The position numbers were made by a program, and so were the translations under genes. A DNA stretch of 64,000 nt from Persicaria tinctoria (lineage: Eukaryota; Streptophyta; Magnoliopsida; Caryophyllales; Polygonaceae): contig JBANSL010000004.1 in NCBI GenBank assembly GCA_037127255.1, positions 56,088,318-56,152,317 on the forward strand. The letters run 5' to 3'. Below, one piece after another: positions 57,472-64,000 of this stretch. The notes under the pieces were generated by a model. The model worked only from the letters and a program-made list of their open reading frames with translations, searched no databases and was not told the DNA's origin. The stretch's first letter is position 1; each line of letters starts with the position of its first letter.

Positions 57472-58222
57472 ATATTTTAGAAATACAAAGACAATGTTGG
57501 ATTTGTAAGTACTGTGAACCGTGTGCGCTTAAATTAAAGATGAAGGTAATTATATTCTAGAAGTGTGAGTTCAAAACATAAGTCTTTTTTAGTTTAAGAA
57601 TCAAGAGATGCTTGTATCAATTATATTTAAAAAAATATATATTAATTTATTAAAAAAATACAAAATAACCGATTAAGATTTAGATAAAAAAAAATTATTA
57701 GAATTTTGGTTATATTAATTTATTATATGTAATGATAAGATTTTATAATTAAATAATCTATATCTATCTATATAAATAAATCTATATTGTCTTATTTTAA
57801 AATAAGACTTTTTTTACTTTAACAATTTAATAATAAAAAATTAAACATGGATAATTGATATAATAAAAATATAATTTATTAAACAACTTACTACGTATTT
57901 TGGAACTTATTAGGGGTTAACATGGGTACATACAACATAATTTATCATAGTATTAAACATAATTTATCATAGTATTCAAGACACCGTAGATAGGTTTTCT
58001 ATCATTAAAATAAAAAAAATAACAAACGAGAATATAATAGTAAAAAAATAAACATACCGTGCAAGAGCAGGGGTAACATATACTAGTGATAGAATTGATG
58101 TAAAGTCTTCCTTATGGTTTTCATTCATTGATATAACATATATATAAGTTACAAAGGTATTGGGCCTTAATGGGCTTTTAGCCCACTATACAATATTAAG
58201 ACCTATGTAATCTATCAAATTA

Positions 58223-58243
58223 CCCTAATCTTTCCTCATTACA
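58223..58243 (+). repeat. Copia-1 3' LTR, right remnant
   Basis: CCCTAATCTTTCCTCATTACA matches the end of the 5' LTR with one change, followed by the GTCGA duplication (58244-58248). Confidence 0.93.
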
Positions 58244-58248
58244 GTCGA

Positions 58249-58609
58249 GCTTCATAAAACAGGTTAAATTGAATATTTGAATCCATTCATCTTATTTGAT
58301 ACTCCTTCCCATATATGTGCATTATTTATGCAATGCATATGTATAAATGCATAACATGCCATATGCATCCCCCTCTAACTCTCTAAGGACATGTTATGGT
58401 ACCCTCCTTCGTACCATCTTTTCATGTTCTTTGATTATGACCTTGGTTTGTTTTTAATCCAGGAAGACAAAAACAAATATGTTAAAGTTGGATAAATCAC
58501 TCAATGAGAAATGTATACAAGCATGTTATTGGGGTTTCAATCCAGAACAAATTGACAATGTATATAACTGGAGTTGCTCGTTAATTAACACATGAGTTTT
58601 TCTAATACA
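58249..58609. other. AT-rich non-coding DNA
   Basis: Right flank of Copia-1; no gene or repeat seen. Confidence 0.5.
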
Positions 58610-58801
58610 TTAAGGGCTCGTTTGGTGTAAGTTTTGGAAAGGTAAATAAAAAGGAAATGAATGTAGTTCATTTATAGTTTAATATACATTGTTAAAAAAA
58701 TTAATTATTAATACCCTCTTCTCTCCACTTTTCTTATAAAACTGGTTTTGTTCTCCTTTATTTCACTCACTCATTTTAATAAGGGGTAACCAAATCCCTT
58801 A
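58610..58801. mobile_element. Tourist-like MITE, copy B
   Basis: TTAAGGGCTCGTTTGGTG at the left and GGTAACCAAATCCCTTA at the right. Inverted relative to copy A at 18314. The TTA on both sides fits a Harbinger-type 3-bp target. Confidence 0.75.
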
Positions 58802-58865
58802 TACTCCTCTAATCATTACCCATTCTATCTTATTTTTCCGTTTTGGCTATATACACCGCAAATCC

Positions 58866-59005
58866 ACACGTCCTTAAAGACGTGCATGTGGGTTTACAGC
58901 CACCCGAGCCCGGACGTGCAAGCACATTTTTTTTTTAAAACGTGCTTGCACGTTCTTAAGCACGGGCTGCACGTCCTTAAGGACGTGCAAGCTCGTCTAC
59001 TAAAG
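58866..59005. repeat. Cluster of GACGTGC palindromes
   Basis: Contains a perfect 22-bp palindrome (58968-58989, core CACGTCCTTAAGGACGTG), an imperfect one near 58866-58890, and a hairpin GACGTGCAAGCAC...GTGCTTGCACGTTC across a T/A-run (58913-58953). It precedes the GA repeat and minisatellite. Confidence 0.8.
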
Positions 59006-59086
59006 ACGAAGCGGACGTGCTTCGTCTTCCACAAGTCCAAATCGATAGAGAGAATAAGAGAGCGCCGACGACGACCTAGAGAGAGA

Positions 59087-59094
59087 GATTGCCG

Positions 59095-59134
<40 letters not shown>
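59087..59134. repeat. (GA)n microsatellite
   Basis: Mostly GA dinucleotides for about 48 bp, with short interruptions at the left. Confidence 0.95.
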
Positions 59135-59136
<2 letters not shown>

Positions 59137-59159
59137 CAAAGAGCGAAGGAGCCGGAGAG

Positions 59160-59545
59160 AGAGATGGAGGCGGAGGTGGTGGCGCCCAAGGAGGCCGGTG
59201 GTGTTGGTGCGTAGCCGATGGGGGCGGAGGCGGCAGCGATGAAGGCGGAGGTGGTGGCGCCCAGGGAGGCGGAGGTCGGGGCGGAGGCGGCAGCGATGGA
59301 GGCGGAGGTGGTGGCGCCCAGGGAGGCGGAGGCGGCCATGGAGGCGGAGGAGGTGGCGGCCATGGAGGCAGAGGTGGCGGCGGTGGAGGCTGAGGAGGGT
59401 GGTGGTGGTGACGGTGGTGGTGGTGGAGAAGCAGCGGCGGAGGCATCCGGTGGTGGTGGCGGTGGAGTGGTAGAGGTGGAGGATCCCCTATTACCGCCGC
59501 GGAAGCGGCGAACTATGGAGGTGTCGCCGGTCCCGACCCCACCGG
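59160..59545 (+). repeat. GGCGGAGGTGGTGGCGCC minisatellite with open frame
   Basis: Five to six degenerate copies of an approximately 60/36-bp unit ATGGAGGCGGAGGTGGTGGC. One frame (59218-59601) reads Ala/Glu-rich repeats (AAAMEAEVVAPREAE), then poly-Gly and PLLPPRKRRTMEVSPVPTPP, followed by a possible splice donor (CCACCG|GTATTT, about 59545). It could be the first exon of the downstream gene, but it is low complexity. Confidence 0.5.
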
Positions 59546-59569
59546 TATTTTCTTTGAATTATTTATTTT

Positions 59570-60145
59570 GTTTGATTTATTTTTATAGTTTTATAATATA
59601 GTTTTATAATATAATTTGATAGATTATAATATAGTTTTATAATATAATTTGGTAGATTATAATTGAGAATATATAGTATTTATGATTTGTTATATGTTTA
59701 TAGTATATAGTTTGATAGAAAATAATATAGTTTTACTTTCATATAATATAATAGATAATATATAGTTTGTATGTTTTCATTGTATATAGTTTTCATGGTT
59801 TATAATATAATTTGATAGATTTAATTATAGTTTGTAATTGTACATAAAGTACAAGTACAAACTACATAGAAATTTAAATACATAGAAATAAATAAAAATT
59901 GGTACGACAATAAAAAAAAACATTAAAAGCGAATAATATATATTAAAAGACATTAAAACATATTAAAATACATCAAAAGACATTAGAATAAATTAAAAAA
60001 ATATTAAAATTCATAGAAATAAATGAAAATTGAAAGACAATAAAAAAACATTAAAAGTGATTAATATATTAAAATATATTAACACATATTAAAATATTTT
60101 AAAAGACAGTAAAAGATATTAAAATACATTAAAATATATTAAAAG
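59570..60145. repeat. AT-rich repeat tract
   Basis: Left half: repeated TATAATATAGTTTTATAATATA words. Right half (59900-60145): repeated ACATTAAAATATATTAAAAG words. No coding. Possibly an expanded intron. Confidence 0.7.
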
Positions 60146-60149
60146 ACAC

Positions 60150-61606
60150 GGGCCGCTCATCGACCCCGCCCCCGTTGATTACCCATAGGCCGCGGCTGAT
60201 CCAGAGCAGATACGACTGCGCAATGCATACGGGAGGGGGGCAGCCCCAGGATGACCCTACACATCGTCGGTTTCTCCCCATAGGGTACCTGGTCATCGCC
60301 GTCGCCGCGACTCTGTTTGTGGACAAGTCGCAGAGCTGGGTCCCATGGAAGATCTTCGGCCTTATTTGGGACATCCCGCGGACGGCCACCCTTGCATGGG
60401 CTGCAGGTGCCCTCGCATGTCTGTACAGGGGCCTAGGCGAGGCTACCTAAGCAGGTGCGAAGGGTATAGATAGTTGCACGCCGATTTTACAGGTACGAGA
60501 CCGCTGAATTAGAGTTATAGTTTACAAATATTTATATTATATGCTAACGAAATTCTTTTTTGTGTCAAGGCTTGGATATGGGCGTACTTCCCTCGCTTTC
60601 GAGGTGATTTCTCTAGCGATCCGGTTAGGAAGGCGGACCCTCGCTTCTACGCGAAGTTCATCGGTCCGAAGGCGCCACAGCGCATGAAGGACGAGGCGAA
60701 GCTGAAGAAGGTGCAAAAGATGCGGGATGAGGTGGACCGTCTTACCGTCGCCGATGTATGTATTCGAGACTCTAACTATATGACATATATTTCTTAAATG
60801 TGAATTACGCCTGATTTTTTTAATTATAGGTGGAGTGGATGCCCTTTGGACGTGATATGGACTTCGACGGCCAGTACCGTCAGTCTACCTATCAGGGCAC
60901 CATCACATTTTGCGCGGAGGAGGAGCCATATATGCCCGATAGGTGCCTCCGGCAGTTTGGACGAGTCCAGGGGATCCAGCTGCCCGGCATCGAGCCGGCT
61001 CAGGTCACCCACGACGCCAGCTTGAAGACGAAGTACATCGCTGTGTTTGACCGCGGCCACGACAAGTGGCAGGACTTGCAGGACGAGGGTCGCTTCTACA
61101 GGCTGGCCGAGCACAGACGCACCAACGAGGATTGTTAGCCCGGTGTCACTGCAGATTACCTGGCTTGGTACGCGTCGCAGAGCCGGCCGTACGTGCTGCC
61201 CACCACGCCACCCCATCCGAACCCTCCGGCGCCCGTCCACCCGATCGGCTTGGATCCATGGGTGGACCTGCCTCATCCCCCTGTCTTCCCTCCGGCGGTA
61301 GCGGCCCGCTTGCATGAGCTAGAGGGCTATTGAAGGGCCCTCGCTACTGACCCTCGCATTGATCAGCTGTTAGACGAGGTGACGGAGATTTTGGATGAAG
61401 TTGTACGCCATCTAGTTGGACATTGTTACAAGATCCCCTGTGTCCATGAGATTCAGGCATACGTCAACTCCGGTACTCCGATACTTGTCGAGGACATCCA
61501 CCCGCTCTGGATGGATTTGTCATGGACAGACATCGACGACACCCCACTGCCGTATGAGCTGTCATCTTCATACACAGCTTCCAACGATGTATGCGACGAT
61601 GAGTGT
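60150..61606 (+). pseudogene. Plant mobile domain (PMD) gene, three exons, broken
   Basis: Exon a (about 60150-60492): GYLVIAVAATLFVDKSQSW and AWAAGALACLYRGLGEAT; stop at 60449. Intron 60493-60569 (GTACG...CAAG). Exon b (60570-60755): AWIWAYFPRFRGDF. Intron 60756-60829 (GTATG...ATAG). Exon c from 60830: WMPFGRDMDFDGQY and YMPDRCLRQFGRVQGIQLPG. Intron phases agree, so the exons join in frame; only in-frame stops (60449, 61136, 61331) break it. The family (PF10536, aminotransferase-like plant mobile domain) is found in MAIN/MAIL1 host proteins and in transposons. It is truncated by the LTR at 61607, and the N-terminal part is missing. Confidence 0.8.
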
Positions 61607-63358
61607 TGTAAGGAGGAAATCGAGACTTGCAATTAAAATATAAATAAATCAAAGTAAACCAGATTCCGTCCCGTGCAAATAATTACAAGACTCCCTCCCG
61701 ATGTAGCAGTGGGAAGTCAGGATCGATCCACGAGGAAGCGTGTCAGCGGATCCTGGGCAGTGGAGAAGTCTCACGGACAGAAGTCAACCACAGATGCTCG
61801 ATCTCGACTAGGGTTAGTCGATAGAAGATCAGACAAGTCGAACAGCGCAACAGCAGCTCCCGGTGGTTGGTCGATATCGAGGAAGGCTTACTCGATATTG
61901 AGTAAAGTTCTTGCACACCAGAAGCTACAGCGATCTAGATGATCAAAGGTCAGTAGTCGATATATACCAAAATTAGTCGATATCGAGTAGAGCAGAAAGT
62001 AAAAAACAAGCAAATTTCGAATCTTAACTTGATGAATGAAAAAAAGAACTTCCAAGATTAGGGTTTGCGACAACGATAATCAAACATGTATAAGGCCAGA
62101 ATAAAACAAATAATCATGCAATTTGCATCGAAGGACCAAGTTTTCGCCTTTTCCAACAATTAGACAACTCTTTAAAGAAACCCTAATTGTATCTACCGAT
62201 TTTAGGTTTACAATCCAAGTTGTTGGCATGGATCTCCATTGAATGGGTAATAAACACATAAAAGGTAGTAGATGCTCAAAACATGATAAAAGTCGGATCT
62301 TTACCTCAAACACGCAGGGATATCGTTGGGCTCACCCCAACCCTAGAAGTAGGTGGACTACTCGCGCTTCATCGCAATCAAAGACATCAATAATAAAAGG
62401 GAATAAACTTGCATTAATAAAACTAAATAGAGCTTACAACCAAAGGAAGCCAATTCCACTCTCGCTTCACAAACTCCTCTTGGCCACAAACTCTCTCTCT
62501 ACTTCCTACTTACTTGGAATTGTGTTTTGGAATGAATAAAACTCAGCCCTATAGGCTTTATTTATAGGCTTCCAATCCTTGCTAATTAAGGAAGGAAATC
62601 TCTATCTATATCTAAAGATAAAACTTTAATAAAAGGAATATTTATCTTAAAAGGAAATATATCTAAATATCTAAATATCTTCATGTGTGGATAAATCCTC
62701 TCTCCATGGATAGATCTTGATAGACTTGATAGATCTCGGACTCCTTCGCTCCCAAGTAAGCCCAAACAATCCAGCTCGACTCGGACAGAGCAACCGTGTA
62801 ACGCGGCCCAGGAAATTTTTACTCGATATCGAGGATAAGTGTCGTCGACTTGGCTATCTGGCTTGCTCGAGCAATTTCTCCACGACCTGGCTCGGACAAG
62901 TGCTTCTAGTCTTGTCGATATCGAGCAAAGTACTCGATATCGAGGAAATGCTGCTCGGTATGTCTAGGTCTCCGGCTTCTCGATCAGGTGCTGCCTCCTC
63001 GACTACAGGTATGGCTTTAGGTCTTTGTCGATATCGAGTAACTTACTCGATATCGAGTAAGGTTCTGGAGTCGAGTTGACTTCGTCTTCAGTTCCTCGAT
63101 CAATTGCTGCTCGACCAGGCTTTGCTCGTACCTCTTTAGTCGATATCGAGGAAAAGTACTCGATATCGAGTAAGGCTCAGCCTCCATCTTTGCTTCTTGG
63201 TTTTGTCCCGGAATGGCTCCAAATTCTGTAATTTTAAACCAAAACTTATGTAGATCTCTATTTCTTGCAAATAAGCATATATTACATAAATTAGACATAT
63301 TCCCAGCCCGAAATATGCAAAGTGTATAGAATAAGGAGATAAAATGTGCATTTCAACA
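61607..63358 (-). mobile_element. Athila-type LTR, sister of the Athila-1 LTR
   Basis: On the minus strand it starts TGTTGAAATGCACA (63358) and ends CCTCCTTACA (61607). It aligns with 16440-18311 (GGAAATCGAGACTTGCAATT, AACGATAATCAAACATG, CCAACAATTAGACAACTCTT). TATA-like CCTATAAATAAAG on the minus strand (62555-62570). It carries TCGATATCGAG palindromes where the sister LTR has TCGACGTCGAG. No adjacent gag or PBS, so probably a solo LTR. The target duplication is unclear (AGTGT at 61602-61606 recurs at 63321 but does not fit the end chosen). Confidence 0.75.
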
Positions 63359-64000
63359 TGGCTATTTTAGTGGACATCAATGAGCTCCAGCCACCCTCAT
63401 CTGCAAGCATCCGAAGGAAAGGGAGGCCTCGGGGTCGAGGAATGCCTGCAGAACCAACCCATTGAGAGAGAAGAAGCATGTGTTGCTCGAAATTCTGCTC
63501 GACATCGTCCACAAGCGACCTCAGCTCGACGTGTACGTGATGATGTGTTCGAAGGGTTCAAAAGGGGTCGAAACAACGTTGATCCCTTCATGCTCAGTCA
63601 TATTGTGGGTGTGAGAGACACTGTTAGAGATGGTCATTGTGGCTACCGTGCTTTGGCGTCATTGACATTTCCGATCGGCGAGTCTGCTTTCCCGGAACTC
63701 AAAACGTTATTATGCCATCACTTGGAGGATCACGCCGATATCTACGCCGATTGTTATACGGGAGAGTACCCATTCCAGCAGTTCGTCGACTACTAGAGAT
63801 GGGTGGGAGCTTTGCATGGTGATAGGAGACGGTGGATGGAGCTACCCATCATGGGTTTAGTATTTGCAACGGTATATCATATTCCTCTCGTCGTCCTAGC
63901 TTGGCATCATTCGTTCACATGTCTCCCCATGACCTCGCCGACACCTGCTAACAACCCTCAATCAGCAACCCTTGGTGTAGCCTGCATCGGAAACCAAGAC
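63359..64000 (+). pseudogene. OTU-protease-like domain, partial at window edge
   Basis: An early KGRPRGRGM basic motif is in another frame (63414-63440). The main frame starts by 63380 and contains VRDGHCGYRALASLTFPIGE, with D-G-x-C as in the OTU cysteine protease active site, then DIYADCYTGEYPFQQFVDY and a TAG (63794). In the same frame follow RRRWMELPIMGLVFATVYHI and LAWHHSFTCLPM. The W-M-x-x-P-x-M-G pattern is that of OTU domains attached to plant Mutator-like transposases. The catalytic His would lie near or beyond the edge. Same strand as the PMD gene. Confidence 0.65.

Larger units (their letters stand above)
55601..58086 (+). mobile_element. Non-autonomous Helitron
   Basis: Starts TCTATATAAAATACT and ends ACATATACTAG (CTAG), inserted precisely between A and T of an LTR whose intact counterpart is at 51896, which confirms both ends. 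A hairpin CCGTGC...GCAGGG (58057-58072) lies about 11 bp before CTAG. No Rep/helicase is encoded. Additional copies of the 5' end are present at 56253 and 56283, and an RNase H fragment with a poly(A) tail lies inside. Confidence 0.95.
51896..58217 (-). mobile_element. Ty1/Copia element lacking gag (Copia-2)
   Basis: Inserted in the Copia-1 3' LTR with the duplication AATTA (51891-51895, 58218-58222). LTRs of 138 bp differ at about four positions (about 97% identical), so it is relatively young. Minus-strand order: LTR, PBS (55586-55593), short leader, protease, integrase, RT, RNase H, PPT (52034-52045), LTR. Only about 300 bp separate the PBS and the protease, so gag is deleted. Integrase, RT and RNase H are in one frame, separated only by stop codons. 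A Helitron interrupts the right LTR. Confidence 0.93.
45220..58243 (+). mobile_element. Ty1/Copia element with nested insertions (Copia-1)
   Basis: Bounded by the 5-bp duplication GTCGA (45215-45219, 58244-58248). 5' LTR 45220-45366 (TGTTAG...ATTACA), tRNA-Met primer site TGGTATCA at 45367, then gag, protease, integrase, RT and RNase H in Copia order. The 3' LTR survives only as 51861-51895 plus 58218-58243. Removing the nested insertions leaves about 4 kb. All coding parts are broken. Confidence 0.92.

Noticed and set aside
59000..59446. 148-codon minus-strand poly-Pro frame
   Set aside because: Antisense of the GA and GGCGGA repeats; composition only.
61602..63325. AGTGT as target duplication of the right Athila LTR
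   Set aside because: The match would end the LTR at GCAA and leave out about 35 bp that resemble the sister LTR end; a chance pentamer is likely.

Overview
This window is repeat-dominated nuclear DNA from a flowering plant. The evidence is plant-specific coding families (a DUF1442 gene, plant homomeric acetyl-CoA carboxylase exons, a plant mobile domain), plant LTR retrotransposon lineages (Athila-type Ty3/Gypsy with a tRNA-Asp-like primer site, Ty1/Copia with a tRNA-Met primer site) and plant DNA transposons (CACTA, hAT, Mutator-like, Harbinger, Stowaway, Helitron). The base composition and gene fragments fit an AT-rich eudicot; the species cannot be read from the sequence. I support one intact host gene, a two-exon DUF1442 gene on the minus strand (21557-22412).

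Layout. 1-5603: the 3' end of a Helitron, then a mosaic of broken host exons in one orientation (unidentified exon, DUF707-like, ACC1-like), AT-rich degenerate repeats, and the 3' end of a CACTA element. 5604-18311: an Athila-type element on the minus strand with gag and protease but no reverse transcriptase or integrase. A roughly 3.2 kb solo LTR (7205-14837) is inserted in it. That LTR carries a Mutator-like element (11866-12882), a CACTA element (8654-11860) that landed in the Mutator target duplication, and a Stowaway MITE. 18314-21241: a MITE and a large terminal-inverted-repeat element holding a foldback. 21557-25689: the DUF1442 gene with a 2.9 kb solo LTR about 350 bp upstream of its start codon. 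26165-30089: a hAT element containing another inverted-repeat element, which in turn contains 160-bp tandem repeats and a small element whose two inverted ends resemble tRNA. 30578-31545: a Harbinger element carrying an open frame. 33400-43796: a second, decayed Athila element on the plus strand with a solo LTR between gag and protease.

45220-58243 is one Copia element exploded by later insertions and can be dissected by target-site duplications: Copia-1 (GTCGA), a solo Gypsy LTR in gag (GTGAG), a second Gypsy LTR replacing its 3' end, Copia-2 in its 3' LTR (AATTA), and a Helitron between A and T in an LTR of Copia-2. 58610-64000: a MITE, palindromes, GC-rich minisatellite, then a gene of plant-mobile-domain type followed by an OTU-protease-like domain, split by an Athila LTR.

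The sequence acts mainly as a stratified record of transposition. The most unusual signals are the tRNA-like inverted termini at 28.2-29.0 kb, arrays of palindromic CTCGACGTCGAG words in the Athila elements with a different core in a sister LTR, and the PMD/OTU pair at the right edge. All protein assignments were made by eye from motifs; no database search was run.
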